Notes under the pieces: generated by a model
Told to the model about the DNA's origin: nothing
The model's input: the letters and a program-made list of their open reading frames with translations, nothing else
Databases searched by the model: none
In this document: piece by piece, positions 36,102-43,567 of the stretch
Position numbering within the stretch: position 1 is the stretch's first letter
How the letters are laid out: each line of letters starts with the position of its first letter
Made by a program: the position numbers and the translations under genes
Source: Methylobacterium sp. DB0501
GTDB taxonomy: Bacteria > Pseudomonadota > Alphaproteobacteria > Rhizobiales > Beijerinckiaceae
DNA: 57,514 bases
Assembly: GCF_011043735.1 (NCBI RefSeq)
Contig: NZ_JAAKGV010000031.1
Location: forward strand, 1 to 57,514
Reading direction: 5' to 3'

Positions 36102-37043
36102 TCACCGCCCCCAGCGCAACACGGCGGCATCCAGGCTCCGGGCGATCTCGATCAGCCCGGCCCGGGTCGCCGGATGCGGCAACTCCAGCGGTGCGCGAAC
36201 GGCATCCGAGCGGATGATTCCGCCCTCCTTCATCAGGATCTTGGCTGCGGCGAGCCCGGTCTGGCGGTTCTCGTAGTTGATCAGCGGCAGCCAGCGGCCA
36301 TAGGCCTGCACCGCCTCGTCGCGCCGCCCGCCGACATAGGGGTCGAGGATCTGGCGGATGCCGTCCGGGTAGCCGCCGCCGGTCATGGCACCGGTGGCGC
36401 CGGCATCGAGATCGGCGAGCAGGGTGATCGCCTCCTCGCCGTCCCACGGGCCCTCGATCGCCTCGCCGCCGAGTTCCAGCAGCGTGCGCAGCTTGGCTGC
36501 CGCCTGCGCGGTCTCGATCTTGAAATACGACACGTTCTCGACCTCGCGGGCGAGCCGCGCCAGGAAGGACGCCGAGAGGGAGGTGCCGGAGACCGGGGCG
36601 TCCTGGATCATGATCGGGATCGAGATCGCGTCGGAGACCTGTTGGAAGAACCGCTCGATGCCGGCCTCGGTCACCCGGATCGTCGCCCCGTGATAGGGCG
36701 GCATGATCATCACCATGGCGGCGCCCAGGTCCTGCGCCCGGCGCGAGCGCGCGGCGCAGATATGGGTGGCGAAGTGGGTCGTGGTGACGATCACCGGCAC
36801 GCGGCCGGCGACGTGCTCCAATACGGCCGTCATCACCTCCTCGCGCTCGGCATCGGTGAGGACGAACTGCTCGGAGAAGTTGGCGAGGATGCACAGGCCG
36901 TGCGAGCCGGCCTCGATCATGAAGTCGATCGCCCGGCGCTGGCCGTCGAGGTCGAGGGTGCCGTCCTCGTGAAACACCGTGGGGGCGACCGGGAAGACGC
37001 CGCGATAGGGGCGGGGCGCCGTCGCCCTCGTGTCGGTGATCAT
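36102..37043 (-). CDS. DHDPS-family dehydratase, probable L-2-keto-3-deoxyarabonate dehydratase
   Basis: A 313-residue TIM-barrel enzyme of the dihydrodipicolinate synthase/N-acetylneuraminate lyase family. The Schiff-base lysine is K175 (SYFKIET). The sequence departs from true DapA: it has ILANFSEQF and HFATHICAARSRRAQ, which I associate with the L-2-keto-3-deoxyarabonate dehydratase of Azospirillum, an enzyme of non-phosphorylative pentose breakdown. I chose ATG 37043 because GGAGGA lies six bases upstream. It is 17 bases behind a GntR regulator gene, the usual pairing in sugar-acid operons. The exact substrate remains an inference; other keto-deoxy sugar acids are possible. Confidence 0.75.
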   Translation of the reverse strand: MITDTRATAPRPYRGVFPVAPTVFHEDGTLDLDGQRRAIDFMIEAGSHGLCILANFSEQFVLTDAEREEVMTAVLEHVAGRVPVIVTTTHFATHICAARSRRAQDLGAAMVMIMPPYHGATIRVTEAGIERFFQQVSDAISIPIMIQDAPVSGTSLSASFLARLAREVENVSYFKIETAQAAAKLRTLLELGGEAIEGPWDGEEAITLLADLDAGATGAMTGGGYPDGIRQILDPYVGGRRDEAVQAYGRWLPLINYENRQTGLAAAKILMKEGGIIRSDAVRAPLELPHPATRAGLIEIARSLDAAVLRWGR

Positions 37044-37060
37044 GGCTGGTCCTCCGTAGG

Positions 37061-37816
37061 TCAAGCCGCGGCGCCGTGGCGGCGCAGGCCGTTGTGGATG
37101 ACGTGGCGGACGGCCTCGGCCGCGCCCGCCGGGTCGCGCGCCGCGATGGCCGCCACGATGGCGGCATGCGCCGCCAGCGTCGTCTCGCGCTCGGCGGTCG
37201 CGACCGGGGCGCTGAGCTGGAACGAGGCCCGCAAGGCCACCTCGATCACCCCGCCGATCGAGCGCATGAACGGATTGCCGGAAGCGACCGCGATCGCGAC
37301 GTGGAGCGCGAGGTCGCCCTCGGCGAATCCGTCGGAATCGGACGGCTCGGCCCGCATCCGCGCCAGGCCCGCCTCCAGGGCGGCGAGGTCGTCGGCGGTC
37401 CGGCGCTCGGCCGCCAGCGCCGCCGCCGCCGGCTCGACGGCGAGGCGGATCTCGGCCAGGTCGCGCAGGAAGGACCGGTCGATCCCGGCCTCGAGATGCC
37501 AGGCGAGCACGTCGGCATCGAACATGTTCCAGGCCGCGCGGTCGCGCACCACCGTGCCGACCCGGGCCTTGGTGGTAAGGAGCCCCTTGGCCACCAGCGT
37601 CTTGACGCTCTCGCGCAGGACCGGCCGCGACACCCGGAAGGCCGCCAGCAACTCGCCGTCCCCCGGCAGCTTGGCACCCGCCGCGTAGCGGCCGGCGATG
37701 ATCGCGGTGCCGAGGCTGCGCGCCACCTCGGCGTGGTTCGACCGCGTCCGCCCCGACGGGATCACCACGAGGCCGGCCGCTGCCCGGGCGTGGGATGGAG
37801 CGAGGGGTGCGCGCAT
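37061..37816 (-). CDS. GntR-family transcriptional regulator (FadR/FCD subfamily)
   Basis: A 251-residue regulator. A winged-helix domain spans about residues 27-93, with the typical LPGDGELLAAFRVSRPVLRESVKTLVAKGLL recognition region. An all-helical FCD domain spans about 105-240 and contains the metal/ligand residues expected for sugar-acid effectors (DLALHVAIAVASGNP, with a His). It is the first gene of a two-gene unit with the dehydratase, so it probably controls that gene and itself. An AGTCA-N7-TGACT site 79-95 bases upstream is the likely operator. The effector is probably a sugar acid or its keto-deoxy derivative. Confidence 0.88.
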   Translation of the reverse strand: MRAPLAPSHARAAAGLVVIPSGRTRSNHAEVARSLGTAIIAGRYAAGAKLPGDGELLAAFRVSRPVLRESVKTLVAKGLLTTKARVGTVVRDRAAWNMFDADVLAWHLEAGIDRSFLRDLAEIRLAVEPAAAALAAERRTADDLAALEAGLARMRAEPSDSDGFAEGDLALHVAIAVASGNPFMRSIGGVIEVALRASFQLSAPVATAERETTLAAHAAIVAAIAARDPAGAAEAVRHVIHNGLRRHGAAA

Positions 37817-37894
37817 CGGTGCTGGGAATCCGCCGGGACGAGGCGCCCCGCGGCGCCGGCCGGACCCTTACACCACGCCGCCGCCCCGCTGAAT

Positions 37895-37911
37895 AGTCAT
37901 ACTGTCTGACT
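37895..37911. promoter_or_regulatory. candidate operator of the GntR regulator
   Basis: AGTCA (37895-37899) and TGACT (37907-37911) are perfect inverted half-sites seven bases apart, in an AT-richer patch upstream of the GntR gene. Spacing and GTC/GAC content resemble FadR/FCD-family operators. Autoregulation is inferred. Confidence 0.5.
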
Positions 37912-37943
37912 TTTGCCGGTTGGCTTCTACGGTCGCTGCACGA

Positions 37944-39014
37944 TCAGGACTGGGCCGCTTCCCGCGCCTCCGCCACCGCCTCGGCGCCTTCCCGCCGGTC
38001 CTCGGCATCGGCTGCCGGCGGTTCCTGCGCCGTCTCGGCGGCATGGTGGCGGCACAACCGGATCAGGATCGGGAAATGGTCGGAGCCGACGGTCTCCAGC
38101 CGCTCCAGCCGGGCGACCAGGAAGTGCTCGGAGAAGAAGACGTGGTCGAGCGGCCAGCGCAGCATCGGCCAGCGGGCGTGGAAGGTCGGATAGGCGCCGC
38201 GCCCGACCCGTGGGTCGAGGAGGCCGCCGATCGCCTGGAACAGGCGCGTCGTGCGCGACCACGCGACGTCGTTGAGGTCGCCCGCGACGATCGTGGGACC
38301 GCCCTCCCGCTCGACCTCCCGGGCGACCAGCACCAGCTCGCCGTCCCGCGTCGCGCTGCTGTTGCCCGGATGCGGCGGGCGCGGATGCACGCCGTGGAAG
38401 GTGAAGCGCTCGCCGGAGGGAAGTGTGACGCGGGCGCGCACCGACGGAACGTCGTCCTCGACGAGGAAGCGCACCTGCAGGTCGTCGAGCGGCAGGCGCG
38501 AATAGAGCATCAGCCCGTAGGTGTTGCCCTGCGCCTGGTCGACCCCGTGGGGATAGCGCGCCCGCAAGGGGCGGAGCGCGTCGCGCCAGCCCGCATCGGT
38601 CTCGAGCGCCAGGATCATGTCCGGATCGCGTCGCTCCACCAGCCGCAGCAGGCGGTCGTAGGCCCGGTTCGACTGCAGCACGTTGACGATCAGGATCGAC
38701 ACGCACGTTCCCGGATCCGCATCGGCCGGCGCCGCCGCGGCCGTCGGGCGGGTCAGGCGGGTGAAGGGCAGGATGTGCCGCAATTGCAGTCCGAGCGCCG
38801 CGAGCAGCCCGATCCCGAGGGCGAGCGACACAGGATCGTGCCCGGCCACCACCAGGAGGAGCAGGACCGGCAGGATCGCGGTCGCAACCTGGAAGCGCGG
38901 GAAGTCGAAGGTGCGCACCAGGCCGGCGCGGCTGCGCCAGAACGGCAGCAGCGTTGCGACGATGAGGAGCGCGGCCAGGGCCTGCGCGACGATGGACAGA
39001 GTCGAGACCGGCAC
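37944..39014 (-). CDS. membrane-anchored endonuclease/exonuclease/phosphatase (EEP) family protein
   Basis: A 356-residue protein with two or three transmembrane helices in the first 85 residues (about 8-25, 42-60 and 63-80), then a complete EEP catalytic domain. The catalytic set is present: Asn (LIVNVL), Glu (LALETD), His (GVHPRPP), GDLND, and the LDH and SDHFP motifs near the end. The last 30 residues are Ala/Glu-rich and disordered. Such proteins hydrolyse phosphodiester or phosphate bonds; the membrane anchor suggests a lipid or periplasmic substrate, but none is known. It lies upstream of the GntR gene on the same strand, without clear functional linkage. Confidence 0.85.
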   Translation of the reverse strand: MPVSTLSIVAQALAALLIVATLLPFWRSRAGLVRTFDFPRFQVATAILPVLLLLVVAGHDPVSLALGIGLLAALGLQLRHILPFTRLTRPTAAAAPADADPGTCVSILIVNVLQSNRAYDRLLRLVERRDPDMILALETDAGWRDALRPLRARYPHGVDQAQGNTYGLMLYSRLPLDDLQVRFLVEDDVPSVRARVTLPSGERFTFHGVHPRPPHPGNSSATRDGELVLVAREVEREGGPTIVAGDLNDVAWSRTTRLFQAIGGLLDPRVGRGAYPTFHARWPMLRWPLDHVFFSEHFLVARLERLETVGSDHFPILIRLCRHHAAETAQEPPAADAEDRREGAEAVAEAREAAQS

Positions 39015-39092
39015 GCTGCTTTCCCCGCGGCGGCCTGGCGCCGCCTCCGGGGAGCGAGATAGGTCGGCGCCTCGCCCGGCGCCACCCGGCCG

Positions 39093-40013
39093 TCAGGCGC
39101 TCGCCAGGGGATGGAGGTCGCGCACCATCTGCTTCAGCCGCTCGTCGAGGACGTGGGTGTAGATCTGCGTCGTCGAGATGTCGGCATGGCCGAGGAGTTC
39201 CTGCACCACCCGCAGGTCGGCACCGTTCTGCAGCAGGTGGCTGGCGAAGGCGTGGCGCAGGACGTGCGGGCTGATCCGGTCGGTGCGGATGCCGGCGGCG
39301 GCGGCCACGGCCTTCAGGTCGCGGGCGAAGGCCTGGCGGGTCAGGTGGCCGGCCTCGCTGTCGGCGGGAAACAGCCACGGGCCCGGCGCGGCCAGGGTCG
39401 CGAGATGGGCCGCCATGGCCTTGCGGGCGATGTCGGTCAGCGGCACCAGCCGCTCGCGCCCGCCCTTGCCGCGCACCACCAGGAACCGCTCCTTGGTGGC
39501 GCCGGCGGCGCGGGGCAGGGCGACCAGTTCCGAGACGCGCAGGCCCGTGGCGTAGAGGAGCTCGATCAGGCAGTGCATCCGCCCGGCCCGGGCCGCTTCA
39601 CCGGGCGTGGGTGCCCGCTCAATCGCCTCCTGGGCGACGGTGAGCAGCCGGTCGACCTCGGCGACCGAGAGCACCTTGGGCAGGCCGCGGCCGCGCTTCG
39701 GCCCGGAGACCGGTGCGGTGGGGTCGCTCTCCGTCAGCCCCTCCGCGTAGAGGAAGCGGTGGAAGCCGCGCACGCAGGAGAGCCGGCGCGCCGCCGAGGT
39801 GCTCTTGAGGCCCCGCGCCTCCAGCTCGGCGAGGTAGGCGCGGATTCCCGACGCCTCGACCTCGCCCGGCGCGAGGCGCTTGCCCTGGAGATGGGCGAGG
39901 TAGTCGTCGAGGTCGCGCCGGTAGGCCGCGAGGGTGTTGGCGGCCGCACCCCGTTCGGCGGCCAGCATGTCGAGATAGGCGTGCATCAGGCCCTGGGGGG
40001 CCGGGGCGCTCAT
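39093..40013 (-). CDS. xerD: site-specific tyrosine recombinase XerD
   Basis: A 306-residue tyrosine recombinase that with XerC resolves chromosome dimers at dif during division. The SAM-like DNA-binding domain is at about 1-95. The catalytic residues are the Arg in YATGLRVSEL, the Lys in VRGKGGRERL, H250 and R253 (HVLRH), H276 (LLGHADIS) and the nucleophile Y285. Normal Xer length, with no sign of an integrase or of a mobile element around it. Its ATG overlaps the stop of a 48-codon gene (ATGA), so the two are coupled. XerD rather than XerC is chosen from overall likeness and the aroK neighbourhood common in Rhizobiales. Confidence 0.92.
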   Translation of the reverse strand: MSAPAPQGLMHAYLDMLAAERGAAANTLAAYRRDLDDYLAHLQGKRLAPGEVEASGIRAYLAELEARGLKSTSAARRLSCVRGFHRFLYAEGLTESDPTAPVSGPKRGRGLPKVLSVAEVDRLLTVAQEAIERAPTPGEAARAGRMHCLIELLYATGLRVSELVALPRAAGATKERFLVVRGKGGRERLVPLTDIARKAMAAHLATLAAPGPWLFPADSEAGHLTRQAFARDLKAVAAAAGIRTDRISPHVLRHAFASHLLQNGADLRVVQELLGHADISTTQIYTHVLDERLKQMVRDLHPLASA

Positions 40014-40156
40014 TTCGGCTGCAGCTTCGCGTTGGGAATGGTGACGGTGATCTCGCGCGGCGTCGGCTCGACGAAGGTGGCGAGCGCGAACATCGCCGCG
40101 AAGGCGAGCCCGGCCAGGATCGCCACCACGGCCAGGAAGCGGAAGAGAGTCGGCAC
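40010..40156 (-). CDS. small single-pass membrane peptide, 48 residues, coupled to xerD
   Basis: A 48-codon gene from GTG 40156 to TGA 40010-40012. The peptide starts with PTLFRFL, has one hydrophobic helix (about residues 6-27), and a short exposed tail TPREITVTIP ending KLQPK. The stop overlaps the xerD start (ATGA), a sign of real translation. A longer frame upstream is arginine- and glycine-rich without structure and overlaps the aroK leader. I recall similar small membrane peptides between xerD and aroK in other Rhizobiales, with the same REITVT tail. No strong ribosome site is seen and the function is unknown. Confidence 0.7.
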   Translation of the reverse strand: MPTLFRFLAVVAILAGLAFAAMFALATFVEPTPREITVTIPNAKLQPK

Positions 40157-40401
40157 GTCGGAGGGGTCCCCGGAGCTACGCGTGACAACGAGCGGCGCGG
40201 ACGCCCCGCGCCGGCCGCCTTGGCCGTCGGTTCGACCACGCGCGGCCCCCGGAGGCAAGGTCGCCGGCGCCCCCTCCGGCGGAATGCCGGCGGCTGTTGC
40301 GCGGGCGCCTCCGCGGCCGGGCCGGCGGGCCGGCATCCAGAGGCGGGATTTTCCGTTTCCGCCGTTTCGCCCTGCGCGAAAAACAGGCTAAAGAACGCCG
40401 C

Positions 40402-41085
40402 ATGAACCAGCGTCCCCTCCATGAGCAGTCGATCGAGTCGCGCGTGCGCCGGGGCCTCGGCCTGCGCTCGATCGTGCTGGTCGGGCTCATGGGCGCGGGC
40501 AAGAGCACCGTCGGCAAGCGCCTGGCGGGGCGCCTCGGCCTGATCTTCAAGGATGCCGACCACGAGATCGAGGCGGCGGCCGGCCTGACCATCCCGGACA
40601 TCTTCGCCATCTACGGCGAGCCGAGCTTTCGCGACGGCGAGGAGCGGGTGATCACCCGCCTGCTGCGCGAGGGCCCGATGGTGCTCGCCACGGGGGGCGG
40701 CGCCTTCATGCGGCCCGAGACCCAGGCCCGCATCGCCGAGGCCGGCGTCTCGGTCTGGCTCAAGGCGGATCTCGACGTGCTGATGCGCCGGGTGCGCAAG
40801 CGTCCCGGCCGGCCGCTGCTGCAGAACGAGGATCCCGAGGGCACGATGCGCCGCCTGATGGACATCCGCTACCCCGTCTATGGCGGGGCCGACGTGATGG
40901 TGCTGTCGCGCGACGTCTCGCACGACCGGGTGGTGCAGGACGTGCTCGAAGCCCTCGACGCCTACATCGCGGGCGATGCGGCGGGAGCCCTGCCGGGCGA
41001 GGTGCCGGGAGACCGGTCGGATGCCGACGGTGCGGAATCCGCCGGCCAGCCGGAACCCGCCGGCCAGGCCCTCGCCGCGCAATAG
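40402..41085 (+). CDS. aroK: shikimate kinase
   Basis: A 227-residue kinase that phosphorylates shikimate in the pathway to aromatic amino acids. The P-loop GLMGAGKST is at residues 28-36; the DADHEIE shikimate-binding segment, the GGGAF motif and the lid RPGRPLL follow. The family is usually about 170-190 long; here a 40-residue Ala/Gly/Glu-rich, disordered tail is added. I chose ATG 40402, as the earlier frame has no conserved residues. aroB follows 43 bases later, the standard arrangement. Confidence 0.95.
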   Translation: MNQRPLHEQSIESRVRRGLGLRSIVLVGLMGAGKSTVGKRLAGRLGLIFKDADHEIEAAAGLTIPDIFAIYGEPSFRDGEERVITRLLREGPMVLATGGGAFMRPETQARIAEAGVSVWLKADLDVLMRRVRKRPGRPLLQNEDPEGTMRRLMDIRYPVYGGADVMVLSRDVSHDRVVQDVLEALDAYIAGDAAGALPGEVPGDRSDADGAESAGQPEPAGQALAAQ

Positions 41086-41128
41086 CCGCCTTCGCCCCGA
41101 ACGACCCCGACGACCGGATGTGAGACCC

Positions 41129-42238
41129 GTGCAAAGCCAGACCGTTCACGTGCCCCTCGACGGCGGCCGGGCCTACGACATCCTGGTCGGGCGGGGGCTC
41201 CTCGCCGAGATCGGCCCCCGCGTCGCGGCGCTGAAGGCCCGCGCCGTCGCGGTGGTGAGCGACGAGACCGTGGCGGGGCTTTACGGGGAGGCCGTCACCG
41301 CCTCGCTGGCGGAAGCCGGCCAGCGCACCGCCCTGATCGCGGTGGTGCCGGGCGAGGGCTCGAAGAGCTATGCCGGCTTCGCCCAGGTCTGCGACGGGCT
41401 GATCGCCCACCGGATCGAGCGGGGCGACCTCGTGCTCGCGCTCGGCGGCGGCGTCGTCGGGGATCTGGCGGGCTTTGCCGCCGCGTCGCTCCGCCGGGGC
41501 GTGCGCTTCGTCCAGGCGCCGACCACGCTGCTCGCGCAAGTCGATTCCTCGGTCGGCGGCAAGACCGGGATCAACTCGCCCCACGGCAAGAACCTCGTCG
41601 GCGCCTTCCACCAGCCGAGCCTGGTGCTGGCCGACACCGCCTCCCTCGACACCCTGTCGATGCGCGAGATGCGCGCGGGCTATGCCGAGGTGGCGAAGTA
41701 CGGGCTGATCGACGATCCCGCCTTCTTCGCCTGGTGCGAGGCGAACCTCGCCGAGATCTTCGCCGGCGGCCCGGCCCGCGAGGAAGCGGTGGCGTCCTGC
41801 TGCCGCGCCAAGGCCGGGGTGGTGGTTCGCGACGAGCGCGAGGACGGCGAGCGGGCGCTGCTCAATCTCGGCCACACCTTCGCGCATGCGCTCGAGCGCC
41901 TGACGGCCTACGATTCCGCCCGCCTCGTCCACGGCGAGGCGGTGGCGATCGGGCTCTGCCTCGCCTTCCGCTTCTCGGCCCGGCTGGGCTTGTGCCCGGG
42001 CCAGGATGCCGGCCGCGTCGCCAACCACCTGGCGCTCGCCGGGCTGCCGACCACGCTCGCCCAGGTCCCGGGCGGCTGCGGCGACGCCGACCAGCTCCTC
42101 GACGCGATGCGCCAGGACAAGAAGGTCCGCGACGGCGCGCTCACCTTCATCCTGGCGCGGGGGATCGGCCAGAGCTTCATCGCCCCGGGGATCGACGCGG
42201 GAGCGGTAAGGGAGTTTCTGTCGGCGGAGCTGGGGTGA
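41129..42238 (+). CDS. aroB: 3-dehydroquinate synthase
   Basis: A 369-residue enzyme making 3-dehydroquinate from DAHP, the second step of the shikimate pathway, with NAD and a divalent metal. The NAD-binding GGGVVGDLAGFAAA, the PTTLLAQVDSSVGGKTGIN segment, and the metal ligands in AGYAEVAKYG, NLGHTFAHALE and HGEAVAIG are all present. The start is GTG 41129; the earlier frame overlaps the aroK tail. It is in an operon with aroK. Confidence 0.95.
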   Translation: MQSQTVHVPLDGGRAYDILVGRGLLAEIGPRVAALKARAVAVVSDETVAGLYGEAVTASLAEAGQRTALIAVVPGEGSKSYAGFAQVCDGLIAHRIERGDLVLALGGGVVGDLAGFAAASLRRGVRFVQAPTTLLAQVDSSVGGKTGINSPHGKNLVGAFHQPSLVLADTASLDTLSMREMRAGYAEVAKYGLIDDPAFFAWCEANLAEIFAGGPAREEAVASCCRAKAGVVVRDEREDGERALLNLGHTFAHALERLTAYDSARLVHGEAVAIGLCLAFRFSARLGLCPGQDAGRVANHLALAGLPTTLAQVPGGCGDADQLLDAMRQDKKVRDGALTFILARGIGQSFIAPGIDAGAVREFLSAELG

Positions 42239-42239
42239 A

Positions 42240-42803
42240 AACAGCTCGGGTGAGCGGCAAGTCGTCGTAGATCGTCTTGAGACTCGGCGTCCCGCCGATC
42301 TCCGGCAGATCGACGGCGTCGGCGCGGATGCTGGGCGAAAGGCCGCCTTCCGGATCGCGGCGATGCCTCGTCACCGAACGCCGATCCTGCCCCACCAGCA
42401 CGACGCCCACGCTCGACGGATCGGCGGCGTAGGTCGCGAGCCGGAGGCCCGGCGCCGGGACCTGTCGCTCGGCGACAGCACCTCGACCACCACCAGCGGC
42501 GCGGACGTGATGCAAAGGCCATCCATCCCGTCCATCGTCGAATCGCCACGATGACGTCGGGCGCGACGATCCGCGCCCGGGACCGGCACACGGCTCGGGC
42601 CGGACGGGCGCCAGGGGCTGGCGTGCCGGCCCGGTGCTGGCGCAGGACCTCGAGGAAAGTGGCCGGGATCCCGTCGTGCCGCCGCGTCGGCCGCGGGGTC
42701 TTCAGCGGCACCCCGTCGTCCAGTTTCCAGCACTCTCCCTCCGGCCCTTCCTTGAGGAAAGAGAGGAAGCCGTCGGAGCATCGCGTGGCTCGGCGGCACG
42801 CAT
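42240..42803 (-). pseudogene. Uma2-family (DUF820) endonuclease-like gene, broken by frameshifts
   Basis: Pieces of one Uma2 protein lie in order on the minus strand but in different frames. FLSFLKEGPEGE, WKLDDGVPL and APDVIVAI read in one frame (about 42768-42540). APLVVVEVLSPSD reads in a second (about 42510-42470). YAADPSSVGVVLV and VDLPEIGGTPSLKTIYDDL read in a third (about 42440-42260). The probable old start is ATG 42803, and the first codons are themselves shifted against the next piece. So at least two, probably three, frameshifts separate parts of the domain. Uma2 proteins are PD-(D/E)XK-like and spread often in bacterial genomes. I infer a dead copy between aroB and the DUF3237 gene; sequencing error is the alternative. 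Confidence 0.75.
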
Positions 42804-42844
42804 GGCGGGCGCTCCCGTTGTCTCCGCCCGCCTCCGGCCATGGG

Positions 42845-43396
42845 TCACGCCAACCGGAACGCCCGGACCAGCACCGCCTCCTGCGCCGGTCGCAGGCTGG
42901 CAAGCGTGCCGACCAGGACCAGCCGGTTGAGCCAGGCATGCGGCCCCTCGGGCGCCGTGACGTCGATGGTCGAGAAGCGAGTATCCGGCGCGCCGTCGCG
43001 GCCCGGATCGATCGTCACCTGGTTGCGCACGGTCAGGATCGCGCCGTCCTCTGTCCTCATCTCGTAGAGGGCATCGAGGCGCCGCACGCCGTCCTTGCGC
43101 ACGAGTTGCCGGTCGGCGCCGCCAGGCAGGACCGTGCCGCGGAGCCGCGGCCCCTGGAAGCGCCCGCCGGTGATCGGGACGATGCGGCGCTCGCCGAGCG
43201 GCGAATCGCCCAGCGGCACCAGCGGAGCGATCTCGACCACGGCCTCGTAGACGAATTCCGTCCTCGGCATCACCAGAGGCCGGTCGGTGAGCGGAGCGGA
43301 GGTCTCCGCCGCAAAAGCGGGCCCCGCCACGGCGAGGCTGGCGCCGGCAAGGAGCAGGGTGCGCCGGTCGGGATGCGGAACGTCTCGGTCGGCCAT
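42845..43396 (-). CDS. exported DUF3237 protein with Tat-like signal
   Basis: A 183-residue protein. The N-terminus has a twin-arginine motif (DRRTLLLAG) and a hydrophobic stretch ending near FAAE, so export in folded form is likely. The rest matches DUF3237, a small beta-barrel-like domain: FVYEAVVEIAPLVPLGDSPLGERRIVPITGG-type start and a LYEMRTEDGAILTVRN core. GGGAGGA precedes ATG 43396. It is divergent from the tannase gene with 171 bases between, which may mean shared control. The family's function is not established; links to aromatic compound breakdown have been suggested by neighbours only. Confidence 0.8.
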   Translation of the reverse strand: MADRDVPHPDRRTLLLAGASLAVAGPAFAAETSAPLTDRPLVMPRTEFVYEAVVEIAPLVPLGDSPLGERRIVPITGGRFQGPRLRGTVLPGGADRQLVRKDGVRRLDALYEMRTEDGAILTVRNQVTIDPGRDGAPDTRFSTIDVTAPEGPHAWLNRLVLVGTLASLRPAQEAVLVRAFRLA

Positions 43397-43567
43397 CGGG
43401 ATCCTCCCTGTCTGTCGTCGTCGAGCGATCATGCGCTCGGGCGAGAAGCAGCGACAGGGCAGCGGACGCACTGCCGCAGCGTTTTTCAGGTCGAATTCCC
43501 TGGGGTCGCTTGACGGGCCGCCCCGGCCGCGGCCGAGTGGCGGCGAAACCCTGGGGGAGGAGCGATC

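Noticed and set aside
36102..37043. Dihydrodipicolinate synthase (DapA)
   Set aside because: It keeps the Schiff-base Lys but lacks typical DapA motifs and is paired with a sugar-acid-type GntR regulator.
39093..40013. The tyrosine recombinase as an integrase of a mobile element
   Set aside because: It has normal Xer length and sits next to the housekeeping genes aroK and aroB; no attachment sites, tRNA gene or phage genes are nearby.
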